Assembly (NCBI GenBank): GCA_963743275.1
Contig: CAVUPB010000005.1
Location: forward strand, 124,001 to 188,000
DNA from: JALYLC01 sp963743275
Lineage (GTDB): Bacteria; Actinomycetota; Thermoleophilia; Gaiellales; JALYLC01
Reading direction: 5' to 3'
DNA: 64,000 nt
Under the pieces are notes generated by a model that saw only the letters and a list, made by a program, of their open reading frames with translations, ran no database searches and had not been told where the DNA came from. This document shows, one piece after another, positions 24,500 to 34,200 of the stretch. Both the position numbers and the translations under genes were made by a program. The first letter of the stretch is position 1. The number at the start of each line of letters is the position of its first letter.

Positions 24500-25470
24500 C
24501 AGCGCCGCCCTGCCGGCTCGGGCTGGGCCTGCTCGGACTCCTCGATCGTCGCTCCCGTGTAGCGCAGGAAGACGTCGTCGAGCGTCGGCCGCGCGACGGT
24601 GATCGTGGCGGGCACGATGCGCGCCGCGCGCAGGCGCTCGACGATGCCGGCGACCGCGGCCGCGCCGTCGGTCAGCTCGAGCGCGATGCTGCGGCCGCCT
24701 CCCGCCACGCGCACGCGGCCGAGCGGCGCGAGCGCGACGGCGGCCGCATCCGCCTCGTCCTCGCCCACGCCGACCGTCACGACGTCGGCGCCGACCTCGG
24801 CCTTGAGCTCGTCCGGCGTCCCGCGCACGACGATCACGCCGCGATCGACGATCGCGAGCCGGTCGCAGAGGCGGTCGGCCTCCTCGAGGTAGTGCGTCGT
24901 CAGGAACAGCGAGACGCCCTCGCGCTGGAGCCGGCGCAGCTCGTCCCAGAGCGCCGCGCGCGAGGTCGGGTCGACGCCGGTCGTGGGCTCGTCCAGGAAC
25001 AGCAGGCGCGGCCGGTGCACGAGGCCGCAGGCGAGGTCGATGCGCCTGCGCATGCCTCCCGAATACGTGCGCACCTGCCGGTCGGCGGCCTCCTCGAGCC
25101 CGAACAGCGCAAGCAGCTCGTCGCTGCGCGCCCGCGCCTGTGGCCGCGAGAGGCCGTAGAGCCGGCCCATCATCAGCAGGTGCTCGCGGCCGGTGGCGTA
25201 GCGGGCGAGGCCGGCCTCCTGCATCGCGAAGCCGATCGCGCGGCGCACCGCGGCGGCCTCGTGCACGACGTCGTGACCCGCCACCGTCGCGCTGCCCCCG
25301 GTCGGCGTCAGCAGCGTGCCGAGCATGCGCATCGTCGTCGTCTTGCCCGCGCCGTTCGGCCCCAGCAGGCCGAACGCCTCACCCTCCTCGATGTCGAACG
25401 TGATGCCGCGCACGGCCTCGAAGCCGCCCGCGAACGTCTTGCGCAGGTCGTCGCACTGGAGGATCGGCAC
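24499..25470 (-). CDS. ABC exporter ATPase (DrrA-like)
   Basis: A 323-residue nucleotide-binding subunit with Walker A GPNGAGKTTTMRML, Q-loop near GFAMQEAGLARY, signature YSGGMRRR, Walker B LLFLDEPTTGVD and switch His in TTHYLEEAD. The C-terminal domain (about 225-320) is the extra domain typical of DrrA-type exporters. Starts 3 nt after the rel stop, suggesting co-transcription with rel, and couples to the permease. Confidence 0.9.
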   Translation of the reverse strand: MPILQCDDLRKTFAGGFEAVRGITFDIEEGEAFGLLGPNGAGKTTTMRMLGTLLTPTGGSATVAGHDVVHEAAAVRRAIGFAMQEAGLARYATGREHLLMMGRLYGLSRPQARARSDELLALFGLEEAADRQVRTYSGGMRRRIDLACGLVHRPRLLFLDEPTTGVDPTSRAALWDELRRLQREGVSLFLTTHYLEEADRLCDRLAIVDRGVIVVRGTPDELKAEVGADVVTVGVGEDEADAAAVALAPLGRVRVAGGGRSIALELTDGAAAVAGIVERLRAARIVPATITVARPTLDDVFLRYTGATIEESEQAQPEPAGRR

Positions 25471-25473
25471 GCG

Positions 25474-27681
25474 TCAGTCGACCGGGCCCGCGCGCGGTGT
25501 GACGCGATACGCGTCGAACACCGACTCGACGTTGCGCAGGGCCGAGAGCACGCTCTTCAGCTCCTTCACGTCGCCGACCTCGGCGACGTACCAGTTCTTG
25601 CACATCTGGTCCTGCGTCACGCCGCCGTACTCGACGATGTTGCAGCCGTTCTCCGCGAACGTCCGCCCGATGTCCTCGAGCAGGCGCGGGCGGTCCCAGG
25701 CGTCGACGGCGACCTCGACCCGGAACGACTGGCTCGCCTCGCCGTCCCAGCTGACCGGGCAGAAGCGCTCGGGCGAGCGCATCAGCGCGCGCACGTTCGG
25801 GCAGTCCTCGCGGTGGATCGTGATGCCGCGCCCGACCGAGATGTAGCCCGTGATCGGATCGCCCGGCACGGGCGTGCAGCACTTGGCCATGCGCACGAGC
25901 ACGTTCGGGTCGGTCGTGCCGTCGACGACGACGCCGTACTGCGTCGAGGAGCCGACGCGCGCGCGGGTGTGGCGGCGCGTGGCGGGCGACTGCTCCTCGG
26001 CGACCTCGGTCGTCTTGAGCCGCTGCAGCACCTTGTTGACGACCTGGCCGACCGGCACCTTGCCGCCGCCGATCGCGACGTAGAAGTCGTCGGCCTTCTT
26101 GAAGCCCATCTCGCGGATGAGCTGGGCGAGCAGCGGCGCCGAGGAGAGCTTCTGGCTCGGCAGGCCGTTCGAGCGGAACGCCTGCGCGAGCGAGTCGCGG
26201 CCCTTCTGCTCGAGATCCTCGCGCTGCTGGTGTGCGAACCACTGGCGGATCTTGTTGCGTGCGCGCGACGTGCGCACGAGCGTCAGCCAGTCGCGCGACG
26301 GGCCGCGCTCGCGATTCGAGGTGAGGATCTCGACGATGTCGCCCGAGGCGAGCTCGGAGTGCAGCGGCACGATGCGGCCGTTGACCTTGGCGCCGACGCA
26401 GCGGTGGCCGACGTCCGTGTGCACGGCGTAGGCGAAGTCGAGCGGCGTCGCACCGGCCGGCAGCGCCTTGACCTCGCCCTGGGGCGTGAACACGAAGACC
26501 TCGTCGTCGAACATCTCGCCCATCAGCGAGTCCATGAACTCGGCCGGGTCGGCGAGGCCCGCGGCGTCGACGACGCGGCCGAGCCAGGCGAGCTGTCGCT
26601 GCTCGCCGCGGTGCTTGTAGATCCAGTGCGCGGCCACGCCGTACTCGGCGGTCTGGTGCATCGCGTGCGTGCGCACCTGGATCTCGAGCGGCTGGCCCTT
26701 GGGGCCGATCACGGTCGTGTGCAGCGACTGGTAGCCGTTCGACTTCGGCATCGCGACGTAGTCCTTGAAGCGGCCCGGGATCGGCTTCCAGAGCGCGTGC
26801 AGCACGCCGATCGCGCCGTAGCAGTCCTTCACGGAGTCGACCAGGACGCGCATCGCGGTCAGGTCGAGGATCTCGTTGAACTCCTTGCCGCCGCGCGCCA
26901 TCTTCTGGTAGATCGAATAGAGGTGCTTGGCGCGGCCGAGGATCTCCGCGCTGATCGCGACGTCGCGGAGCGCCTCGTCGAGGATGCGGGCGGCCGCCTC
27001 GACGTCCTCCTCGCGGTCGGCGCGGCGCTGGCTGACGAGCGCCTCGATCTCGGCGTAGCGGCGCGGGTGCAGCGTCGCGAACGCGAGGTCCTCGAGCTCC
27101 CACTTCATCTGGTGGATGCCCAGGCGATGCGCGATCGGCGCGTACACCTCGAGCGTCTCGCGCGCGTTCTGGAGCTGCTTCTGCTTGGCCAGCGGGCCGA
27201 GCGTGCGCATGTTGTGGAGACGGTCGGCGAGCTTGACGATGACGACGCGCACGTCACGCGCCATCGAGAGCACCATCTTGCGGTAGCTCTCGGCCTGCGC
27301 CTGCTCGCGCGAGTCGAAGTGGATGCGCGAGAGCTTCGTGACGCCGTCGACGAGCAGCGCGACGTCGTCGCCGAACTCGGCGGCGATCTCCTCGACCGTC
27401 GTCTCGGTGTCCTCGACGGTGTCGTGCAGCAGCGCCGCGACGATCACGGGCGTCTCGGCCCGCAGCTCGGCGCAGATGCGCGCGACGCCCAGCGGGTGCA
27501 CGACGTACGGCTCGCCCGACTTGCGCACCTGCGCGGCGTGGCGCTCGGCCGCGAACGCGAACGCGCGCTCGATCGCCGCCGCATCGGTGTCGCCGGCCTC
27601 CTGCAGGACCGCGATCAGCTCGTCGACCAGGGGCCGGAGCAGTGCGTCGTGCTGGGGCTGGGTGCGAGCCGGAGTGGACAT
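25474..27681 (-). CDS. rel: bifunctional (p)ppGpp synthetase/hydrolase Rel
   Basis: A 735-residue long-form RSH. N-terminal HD hydrolase with the His-Asp pair in ALLHDTVEDT (86-87) and HPLGVARI; synthetase domain with RFKDYVAMPKSNGYQSLHTTV; TGS domain (FTPQGEVKALPAGATPLDFAYAVH), helical linker, zinc-finger-like segment CCTPVPGD, and a C-terminal ACT domain (RLLEDIGRTFAENGCNIVEYGG). It makes and destroys the alarmone (p)ppGpp in response to amino-acid starvation and sits at the ribosome. ATG 27681 was chosen because GAGGG lies upstream; ATG 27693 would add MRVQ. It follows recJ by 43 nt. Confidence 0.94.
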   Translation of the reverse strand: MSTPARTQPQHDALLRPLVDELIAVLQEAGDTDAAAIERAFAFAAERHAAQVRKSGEPYVVHPLGVARICAELRAETPVIVAALLHDTVEDTETTVEEIAAEFGDDVALLVDGVTKLSRIHFDSREQAQAESYRKMVLSMARDVRVVIVKLADRLHNMRTLGPLAKQKQLQNARETLEVYAPIAHRLGIHQMKWELEDLAFATLHPRRYAEIEALVSQRRADREEDVEAAARILDEALRDVAISAEILGRAKHLYSIYQKMARGGKEFNEILDLTAMRVLVDSVKDCYGAIGVLHALWKPIPGRFKDYVAMPKSNGYQSLHTTVIGPKGQPLEIQVRTHAMHQTAEYGVAAHWIYKHRGEQRQLAWLGRVVDAAGLADPAEFMDSLMGEMFDDEVFVFTPQGEVKALPAGATPLDFAYAVHTDVGHRCVGAKVNGRIVPLHSELASGDIVEILTSNRERGPSRDWLTLVRTSRARNKIRQWFAHQQREDLEQKGRDSLAQAFRSNGLPSQKLSSAPLLAQLIREMGFKKADDFYVAIGGGKVPVGQVVNKVLQRLKTTEVAEEQSPATRRHTRARVGSSTQYGVVVDGTTDPNVLVRMAKCCTPVPGDPITGYISVGRGITIHREDCPNVRALMRSPERFCPVSWDGEASQSFRVEVAVDAWDRPRLLEDIGRTFAENGCNIVEYGGVTQDQMCKNWYVAEVGDVKELKSVLSALRNVESVFDAYRVTPRAGPVD

Positions 27682-27724
27682 CTGAACCCTCATCGTACCG
27701 CCGCCCGGCTGAGCGCTCGCTGAG

Positions 27725-30247
27725 CTAGGCCGCAGCGGCGGGATGCGCCGGGCGCCCGGCCAGCAGCGCGTCCAGCCAGGCCAGTGCGCGCGCCCGCCGG
27801 CCCTCGTGCAGCGCGTAGGCCGGCGAGGCCGCGAGATCGCTCTTGCCGGCGACCGCGAGCTGCCGCAGGCCGCCCGCGGTCAGCTCGACGACGCCGCTCT
27901 CGGCGAGCGCCGCCACGGCCGCGTCGACGAGATCGGCCGGGGGCGGGACGTCGGGCCAGGCGGCGCGTGCGCGCAGCTCCTCGAGCGGCGTCGCGGCGTC
28001 CCGGGCGGCGGCGCGCCAGAGCACGGCCATGACCGCGCGCAGCGCGTCGGCCTCGACGCAGGCGCGCGCGAACACCGCCTCGGACTCGTGCGCCGCGATC
28101 TGCACCCGGTCGCCCGCCTCGGCCAGCGCCGCGAGCTCCTCGGGGTGCGCCGGCGGATCGAGCACGAGCACGTGCGCAGAGCGCTCGCGCAGGATCGCGA
28201 AGCGCGCGAAGCTGTGGTGGTCGGCGATCGCGACGACGCCGTCGCCGAACGACGCGAGCGCCTCCTGCAGCACCGCCGGATCGCCGCGGCGCGAGCACAC
28301 GAGCAGCGCGCGGGCGCCGTAGCGGCGCGGATCGGGCAGCGCGCCGAGCCGCCGCTCGACATCGGCCACGAGCACGACCACGGGCCGGCCGGTGCCTGCG
28401 AGCGCGGCCAGCGCGGCCTCACCGCGGCCCGGGCGGTCGGCCAGCGCCAGCGGCATCGGCTCGCCCTGCGCGACGGCGGGCCAGGCGGCGCCGAGCCTCG
28501 CCGCGGGGGCGGGCTCGACGGGCTCGCGCTCGGGCCACGGCACGATCTCCCGCAGCACGAGCCGCGGGGCCAGGGCGCCGCGCCAGTCGTTGACCTCGAG
28601 CCGGCAGACGACGTCGTGGCGCACGCCGCCGTGCAGCGACTCGGACTCGCCGCCGCGACCCCAGGCGACCGCACCGCAGTGCGCGGAGGCATCGGCGACC
28701 TGGAGGCGGAGGTGCTTGCCGCCCTCCCCCATCCCCTGCGCGCCCATCAGCTGCGCCCCCGGCACGAGCAGGTTGACGCCCGGATTGCCGTAGCCGCAGG
28801 GCTCGAAGCGCGCCAGCTCGCGCGCCAGCTCGAGCGAGACCTCGCCCACGGCGACCACCGCGTCGACCACGGAGGAGCGGGCGCAGGCCTCCTCGGGCAG
28901 GTGCTCGGCGGCGTGCGCGCGCATCGCGTCGGCGAACTGCTCGACCGACGCGGCCGCGATGCTCAGGCCGGCGGCGGCGCGGTGGCCGCCGAAGCGCTCG
29001 AGGTGGGCGCTGCAGGCGGCGAGCCCGGCGTGCAGGTCGTAGGCCGAGACGGAGCGGCCGCTGCCCTTGCCGCGCTCGCCGTCGAGCGCGATCAGCACCA
29101 CGGGCCGCGAGTGGCGGTCGACGAGGCGCGACGCGACGATGCCGATCACGCCCTCGTGCCAGCCCTCGCCCGCCGCCACGAGCACGCGATCGCCGCGCGC
29201 GAGGGCGCCGCTGCGCTCGATCTCGCTCGCCGCGGCGCGCAGGATCGTGTCCTCGACCTGCTGGCGCTCGCGGTTGCGGCCCTCGAGCTGCTCGGCCAGC
29301 GGCTGGGCCTCGTCGCGCGAGGACGCGAGCAGGAGGTCGAGCGCGAGCGTGGGATCGCCCAGCCGGCCCGCCGCGTTGATGCGCGGTGCGAGGCGGAAGC
29401 TGAGATCGGACGTCCGCAGGCGGGCCGGATCGATGCCGGCGCTCGCCATCAGCGCGCGCAGACCCGGGCGATCGGCCTCGGCCAGGCGCCGCAGGCCCCG
29501 CCGCACGAGCGAGCGGTTCTCGTCGGCGAGCGGGACGACATCGGCGACCGTGGCCAGCGCGACGAGGTCGGAGAGCTGGTCGAGCGCCGGCGGCAGCGCG
29601 GCCGGATCGCCGCCGTGACGGCGCGACCACAGCGCCTGGGCGAGCTTGAGCACGACGCCGGTGCCGCACAGGTCGGGGAACGGGTACGCAGCGCCGCTCG
29701 GCACGCGCGAGGCCACGATCGGCGCGTCGGGCAGCACCTCGCCTGGCCGGTGGTGATCCGTGACCACGACGTCGAGCCCGAGCTCGCGTGCGCGCGCGAC
29801 GGCCTCGGGCGCCGCGATGCCGCAGTCGACCGTCAGCAGCAGCCCGGCGCCCGCGGCCGCGAGCGCCTCGACGCTCGCGACGGCCACGCCGTAGCCGTGC
29901 TCGAAGCGATTGGGAAGGAAGGCCTCGACCTCGGCGCCGAGCAGGCGCAGCACCTCGACGCCGAGCGCCGTGGCGCAGACGCCGTCGACGTCGTAGTCGC
30001 CGTGCACGACGATCCGCCGCCCGGCCGCGATCGCGCCCTCGATCAGCGTGCACGCCTCCGCCATGTCACCGAGCGCGAACGGATCGTGCAGCGGCCCGTC
30101 GCTGTCGAGGAAGGCCCGGGCGCTCGCGGCGTCGCTCAGCCCGCGGCGGACGAGCACCTCGGCCGTGACGCGCTGGACGCCGAGCTCGGACGCGAGCTCG
30201 CGCACGCGGTCGGGGCAGCACGCTGGGATCGTGAGCGACGCAGGCAC
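27725..30247 (-). CDS. recJ: single-stranded-DNA exonuclease RecJ
   Basis: An 840-residue DHH-family nuclease. Motif I VVHGDYDVDGVCAT (Asp84, 86, 88), the VVTDHHRPGE block with the DHH triad, EGWHEGVIGIVASRL and the DHHA1 motif RFGGHRAAAGLSI are all present, followed by an OB domain. RecJ degrades 5' ends in recombination and repair. The C-terminal 230 residues (from about residue 590) contain a P-loop-free helicase-like tail seen in long actinobacterial RecJ proteins; its role is unclear. It ends at TAG inside a CTAG. Confidence 0.93.
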   Translation of the reverse strand: MPASLTIPACCPDRVRELASELGVQRVTAEVLVRRGLSDAASARAFLDSDGPLHDPFALGDMAEACTLIEGAIAAGRRIVVHGDYDVDGVCATALGVEVLRLLGAEVEAFLPNRFEHGYGVAVASVEALAAAGAGLLLTVDCGIAAPEAVARARELGLDVVVTDHHRPGEVLPDAPIVASRVPSGAAYPFPDLCGTGVVLKLAQALWSRRHGGDPAALPPALDQLSDLVALATVADVVPLADENRSLVRRGLRRLAEADRPGLRALMASAGIDPARLRTSDLSFRLAPRINAAGRLGDPTLALDLLLASSRDEAQPLAEQLEGRNRERQQVEDTILRAAASEIERSGALARGDRVLVAAGEGWHEGVIGIVASRLVDRHSRPVVLIALDGERGKGSGRSVSAYDLHAGLAACSAHLERFGGHRAAAGLSIAAASVEQFADAMRAHAAEHLPEEACARSSVVDAVVAVGEVSLELARELARFEPCGYGNPGVNLLVPGAQLMGAQGMGEGGKHLRLQVADASAHCGAVAWGRGGESESLHGGVRHDVVCRLEVNDWRGALAPRLVLREIVPWPEREPVEPAPAARLGAAWPAVAQGEPMPLALADRPGRGEAALAALAGTGRPVVVLVADVERRLGALPDPRRYGARALLVCSRRGDPAVLQEALASFGDGVVAIADHHSFARFAILRERSAHVLVLDPPAHPEELAALAEAGDRVQIAAHESEAVFARACVEADALRAVMAVLWRAAARDAATPLEELRARAAWPDVPPPADLVDAAVAALAESGVVELTAGGLRQLAVAGKSDLAASPAYALHEGRRARALAWLDALLAGRPAHPAAAA

Positions 30248-30298
30248 CCGGCCAATCTAGGCCCCGGGCCGGACGCCGCCCCTCGCCGCGGCGGGCGG

Positions 30299-30895
30299 TC
30301 AGGCCTGGACGAGCACGTGCCGGATGCGGCCGAGCTCCTCGCGCAGGGCCAGGGCGGGGCCCTGATAGAGCGGCGAGGTGGCGCCGTCGCGGACGAGGCG
30401 CGTGACGAGCGCGACGCCGCGGGCGCGCACGCTCGGCAGCTCGCGCAGCAGGTGCGCGATCTCGAGCAGCTCGCCGCGCGCACCGTGCACGGACTCGGGG
30501 TCGGCGTAGATCGGGCTCCAGGGCTCGCGCCGCGACCCCTGCAGCGTGATCACGTCGAGCGTGCGCGCGAGCCGGCGGCGGTAGTGGCGGTCGCGCAGGC
30601 GCGAGCGCTCGCTCTCGACCGCCTCGAGCGGCAGCTCCTCACGACCGCTCGCGATCAGATCGAAGGCCCGCTCGCGCAGGCGCAGGCGCGCGACGAACGT
30701 ACCGAGCAGGAAGAGCGACGAGACCACGGCCGCCCCGAGCGAGAGGCTGAGCGCGGGCGACCCGAGCCACGGCGAGGCGATCGCCGCGGCCAGTCCGAAC
30801 GCCACCGTGACGAGGAACTGCGCGCGGAACGTGCGCTCCTGCGACTCGGCGCGGGCGAGCGGATGGTCGGGACCGAGGATCGTGGACGAGCCCAT
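30299..30895 (-). CDS. two-helix membrane protein, function unknown
   Basis: A 198-residue protein: a charged N-terminus rich in Arg/Glu, two adjacent membrane helices (about 29-45 and 50-70, the second LSLGAAVVSSLFLLGTFVARL), then a long cytoplasmic helix-rich tail with ERSRLRDRHYRRRLARTLD, LLEIAHLLRE and LREELGRIRHVL. No family recognised. It is 51 nt upstream of recJ and 76 nt downstream of the response regulator gene, so probably a middle gene of the same transcript. Confidence 0.6.
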   Translation of the reverse strand: MGSSTILGPDHPLARAESQERTFRAQFLVTVAFGLAAAIASPWLGSPALSLSLGAAVVSSLFLLGTFVARLRLRERAFDLIASGREELPLEAVESERSRLRDRHYRRRLARTLDVITLQGSRREPWSPIYADPESVHGARGELLEIAHLLRELPSVRARGVALVTRLVRDGATSPLYQGPALALREELGRIRHVLVQA

Positions 30896-30971
30896 CCCCG
30901 CACCATGCCCGCGTTCGGCTCAACGCCGTGTCAATTCCCGCGGGCGCGCCCTCAAGACGCCATCAAGACCA

Positions 30972-31685
30972 TCAAGACGCCGTCGCGGCCCGCGGCTCGG
31001 GCTCGCGGATGCGGTACCCGACGCCGGTGACCGTCTCGATCACCTCGGGCTCGCGCGGATCGCGCTCGATCTTGCGGCGCAGGGCGGCGATGTGGACGCG
31101 CAGCAGGTGGCTCTCGCCGTAGCCGGGGCCCCACACCTCCTGGATGATCGCCTTGTGCGTGAGCACCTTGCCCGGATGGGCGACGAGCGTGCGCAGCAGG
31201 TCGTACTCGATCGGCGTGAGGTGGATCTCGTCGCTGTCGCGCGTCACGCGCCGGCGCGCGAGGTCGACGCGCAGCTCACCCAGCTCGACGACGGCGTCGG
31301 GGCGCGGGCGATCGACCGCGCGGCGGAGCATCGCCCGCACGCGCGCCAGCAGCTCGTCGATCCCGAACGGCTTCGTGACGTAGTCGTCCGCACCGGCATC
31401 GAGCGCCTTGACCTTCTCGCGCTCGTCGCCGACCGCCGACACGAGCAGGATCGGCACGTTCGACCAGGTGCGGATCTCGCGCGCGACCTCGTCGCCCGTG
31501 CCATCCGGGAGCAGCAGGTCGAGCAGGACGAGATCGGGCGGCTTGAGCGCGACCTGGGCGAGCGCGTCCGCACACGTCCCGACGACGTCGACGTGATACC
31601 CGGCGGCCTCGAGCGTGGCCTTGAGGGCGCGCTGGATCGCCCGCTCGTCGTCCACCACCAGCACTCGCGCACCACTGCCGCTCAC
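30972..31685 (-). CDS. KdpE-like OmpR-family response regulator
   Basis: A 237-residue protein with a receiver domain (acidic pair VVDDERA, phosphorylation site Asp56 in LLDLLLPDG, Lys in YVTKPFG) and a winged-helix DNA-binding domain (ELRVDLARRRVTRDSDEIHLTPIEYDLLRTLVAHPGKVLTH to the C-terminal VTGVGYRI). GTG 31685 overlaps the histidine kinase stop (GTGA) and has GGAGG upstream. It pairs with the adjacent KdpD-like kinase. In many bacteria KdpDE controls the potassium pump KdpFABC, but no kdpFABC genes are in this window, so the regulon is unknown. Confidence 0.87.
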   Translation of the reverse strand: MSGSGARVLVVDDERAIQRALKATLEAAGYHVDVVGTCADALAQVALKPPDLVLLDLLLPDGTGDEVAREIRTWSNVPILLVSAVGDEREKVKALDAGADDYVTKPFGIDELLARVRAMLRRAVDRPRPDAVVELGELRVDLARRRVTRDSDEIHLTPIEYDLLRTLVAHPGKVLTHKAIIQEVWGPGYGESHLLRVHIAALRRKIERDPREPEVIETVTGVGYRIREPEPRAATAS

Positions 31686-33139
31686 GCCCGCACCTCCTCG
31701 CCGACCTTCATGCTCGGCAGGACGAGCCGCATGCACGTCCCGCCCCAGGGAGCATCGTCGATCGTGAGCGTGCCCGCGTTGGCCTCGACGAATCCGCGCG
31801 CGATCGCGAGGCCCAGACCCGTCCCGCCGGCGCCGCCGCCGAGCCCGCGGTAGAACGGCTCGAACACGCGCTCGCGCTGGTCGAGCTGGATCCCGGGCCC
31901 GTGGTCGAGCACGCTGATCTCGACGTGATCCTCGCCGGTCGCGTGCGCGTGCACCGCGACGGGCTCGCCCGCGGGCGAGAACTTGGCCGCGTTCTCGATC
32001 AGGTTGACGAGCACGCGCTCGATCTGCGATGCGTCGCAGTGCACGAGCGGCAGCTCGTCGTGCGCCTCGATCTCGATCCTCGTGCCCGGCGCGCGCGAGC
32101 GCGCGGCGGCGACGGCCCCGCGCACGAGATCGTCGACCTCGCACCAGTCGAGCGCGGTCGACGCCGTGCCGGCCTGCAGGCGCGAGACGTCGAGCAGGTC
32201 CGAGACGAGGCGGTCGAGACGGTCGGTCTCGATGCTGACGTCTTCGAGCAGCTCGCGCACCGCCTCCTCGCCGAGCTGCACCTGGTCGCCCCGCAACGCG
32301 CCCACGGCCGCCTTGATCGCCGTCAGGGGCGTGCGCAGCTCGTGCGAGACCGCGCGCAGCAGCGCCGTCTTGAGCGCATCCGAGGCGCGCAGCGCCTCCG
32401 CCTCGACATCCGCGTGCGCGAGCCGCTCGCGCTCCTGGGCGAGCGCGAGCACGCCCGCCAGCGAGCGCGCCACGCGCTGCGCGATCTCGTCGTCCAGGAC
32501 CGCCGCGTCGGCGCCCATCAGCTCGAGCCGTCCGATCACGCGCCCGTCGACGTCCAGCGGCAGCGCGACCTGGCCCGCGAGCGGCCCCCGCCCGAGCACG
32601 ATCCGCGCAGCGGGCACCCCGATCGCGGCCGCCGCGACGCGCGCGGCGTCGATCTGCGCGAGCGCGAGGCTCGCACCGCCCACGAGCGCGCTCGAGAGGC
32701 CGGCCAGCAGCGCCGCCTCGCGTTCGCGCTCGTAGGCCTGCTCCGAGCGGCGGCGTTCGCGCGCGGCCAGCTCGGCGACGGCGGCGCCGGACAGCAGCAG
32801 GGCCGCGAACAGCAGCCACACACGCGAGTCGGGCGCCTTGAAGTGCGCGGGCGGCAGCAGAGCGGAGTCGAACACCGCGACGGCCGCCGTCGCCGTCAGC
32901 ACGCCCGCGCGCAGGCCGAAGAGGAAGGCCTCGCCGATCACCGCGGGCAGGTAGACGAGGCCGAGCGCCTCGTAGTTGGCCCCCAGGGAGCTGTGGAGGG
33001 CAGCGATCAGGCCCGAGCAGATCGAGACCGCCAGCGCGGCGAGGACGAGCGCGGCGAGCGCGTCGCCGCCGGTACGGATGCGGGAGCCGCCACGGGGGGC
33101 GAGGCCGGGCACCCGGCGCGCGCGACGGGCCAAGGGCAT
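31682..33139 (-). CDS. KdpD-like sensor histidine kinase
   Basis: A 485-residue kinase. A DUF4118 membrane region of about four helices (residues 25-130) is followed by a GAF-like domain (about 145-245) and the catalytic core: H-box AVSHELRTPLTAI, N-box NLIENAAKFS, G1 DHGPGI, F FEPFYRG and G2 GTGLGLAIARG. It lacks the large cytoplasmic KdpD and Usp domains of E. coli KdpD, so this is the short form. Start ATG 33139 (an upstream in-frame TTG at 33145 is less likely). It is divergent from the CAP-domain gene and heads a probable ten-kilobase operon through recJ and rel. Confidence 0.85.
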   Translation of the reverse strand: MPLARRARRVPGLAPRGGSRIRTGGDALAALVLAALAVSICSGLIAALHSSLGANYEALGLVYLPAVIGEAFLFGLRAGVLTATAAVAVFDSALLPPAHFKAPDSRVWLLFAALLLSGAAVAELAARERRRSEQAYEREREAALLAGLSSALVGGASLALAQIDAARVAAAAIGVPAARIVLGRGPLAGQVALPLDVDGRVIGRLELMGADAAVLDDEIAQRVARSLAGVLALAQERERLAHADVEAEALRASDALKTALLRAVSHELRTPLTAIKAAVGALRGDQVQLGEEAVRELLEDVSIETDRLDRLVSDLLDVSRLQAGTASTALDWCEVDDLVRGAVAAARSRAPGTRIEIEAHDELPLVHCDASQIERVLVNLIENAAKFSPAGEPVAVHAHATGEDHVEISVLDHGPGIQLDQRERVFEPFYRGLGGGAGGTGLGLAIARGFVEANAGTLTIDDAPWGGTCMRLVLPSMKVGEEVRA

Positions 33140-33241
33140 GGCCAAAGCCTACTGCGAGGCTCCAGAATCTGTCGAAATCTCCGTGATCGTCGAGGCGATC
33201 CTGGCTGAGGGTGGGCGACACGGCGGCCGAATACCCGGGGC

Positions 33242-33712
33242 ATGAGACGTGCCGCCCTTTCCCTCGCAGCCGCCCTTGTCCTCACCGCATTCGCCGCGAC
33301 CGCCGATGGGCACAGCCTTCGCGCCGCCCGCTCGCTCGAGCTCACCGTCAACAGCGTGCGCGCCGCCCACGGCTGCGGGCCGCTCGCGCTGCACGCCGGA
33401 CTCGCCCGCGTGGCCAGCAGCCAGGCGCGCCTGCTGCTGGCCGATGGCCGCCTCGACCACGACGCCGGCACCCCGCTGACGCTGCGCCTGCACCGCGCCG
33501 CGCCCGAGGCCCACCTGCTGGGCGAGGATCTCGCGTGGGGCGTCGGCGTGAACGCCGCCCCCCGCTCGATCGTGCGCGACTGGATGCACAGTCCCTCGCA
33601 CCGCCGTGTCCTGCTCGACTGCCGCTTCTCGCACCTCGGCGTCGGCATCGCCGTGGGCAGCTTCGGCCACCACGGGCGCGCCACCGTGTACACGGCCGAC
33701 CTCGCCGCGTAG
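33242..33712 (+). CDS. secreted CAP/SCP-domain protein
   Basis: A 156-residue exported protein: signal peptide MRRAALSLAAALVLTAFAAT, then a compact CAP domain with SLELTVNSVRAAHGCGPLAL, LARVASSQARLLLADGRLDHD, GEDLAWGVG, WMHSPSHRRVLLDCRFSHLGVGIAVG and VYTADLAA. The fold's cavity residues (His in LDHD, Glu in GEDL, His in SPSHR) are present. CAP proteins are extracellular, sometimes lipid-binding or peptidase-like. Monocistronic and divergent from the sensor kinase. Confidence 0.8.
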   Translation: MRRAALSLAAALVLTAFAATADGHSLRAARSLELTVNSVRAAHGCGPLALHAGLARVASSQARLLLADGRLDHDAGTPLTLRLHRAAPEAHLLGEDLAWGVGVNAAPRSIVRDWMHSPSHRRVLLDCRFSHLGVGIAVGSFGHHGRATVYTADLAA

Positions 33713-33855
33713 CCCTCGAAGCTGCCGAAAACGGCGCGTTCCTCGGCGCGAATCTGCCTCGAGTCGCCGGCGGTCGCTGCCGATACCCGAAGGAGCGGCG
33801 CGAACTCGGAGTGCGAGTCCGATGACTTCTCGCAACCGCTACCGTCAATGGGACT

Positions 33856-34200
33856 ATGGACTACACCGAGGTATTCGGCGGCCTCGCCGTCGCGGACTAC
33901 CCGGCAGCGGTCGCGTGGTACGAGCGGCTCTTCGGGCGTCCACCCGACCTCGTCCCCAACTGGAACGAGGCGGCGTGGCAACTGACCGAGTCCGGCTGGA
34001 TCTGCGTCGTCGGCGACAGCACGCGCGCCGGCAAGGGCCTGCTCACGCTGCTCGTGACCGACCTCGACGACCGCATCGCAGAGTTCGCCGAGCGTGGCCT
34101 CGCCCCCGTGCGCATCGACACCCTCCCGAACCTGGTGCGCAAGGCGACGATCACCGATCCCGAGGGCAACCAGATCACGCTCGGGCAGCCGCTGGAGTGA
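33856..34200 (+). CDS. VOC/glyoxalase-superfamily protein
   Basis: A 114-residue single VOC-fold protein, with FGGLAVADYPAAVAWYERLFGRPP typical of the fold's first beta-alpha-beta unit and ITDPEGNQITLGQP at the end supplying the usual C-terminal Glu-type ligand position. Substrate unknown. It sits alone between the CAP gene (143 bp upstream, no obvious feature in between) and the convergent secDF gene. Confidence 0.75.
   Translation: MDYTEVFGGLAVADYPAAVAWYERLFGRPPDLVPNWNEAAWQLTESGWICVVGDSTRAGKGLLTLLVTDLDDRIAEFAERGLAPVRIDTLPNLVRKATITDPEGNQITLGQPLE

Noticed and set aside
27743..31030. Plus-strand open frame of over 1000 codons opposite recJ
   Set aside because: Low-complexity Arg/Ala/Glu sequence; RecJ motifs are clearly on the minus strand. 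Same codon-position artefact.
33713..33855. Possible small gene between the CAP and VOC genes
   Set aside because: No frame has a start with ribosome-binding site and plausible composition; I regard it as an ordinary spacer.
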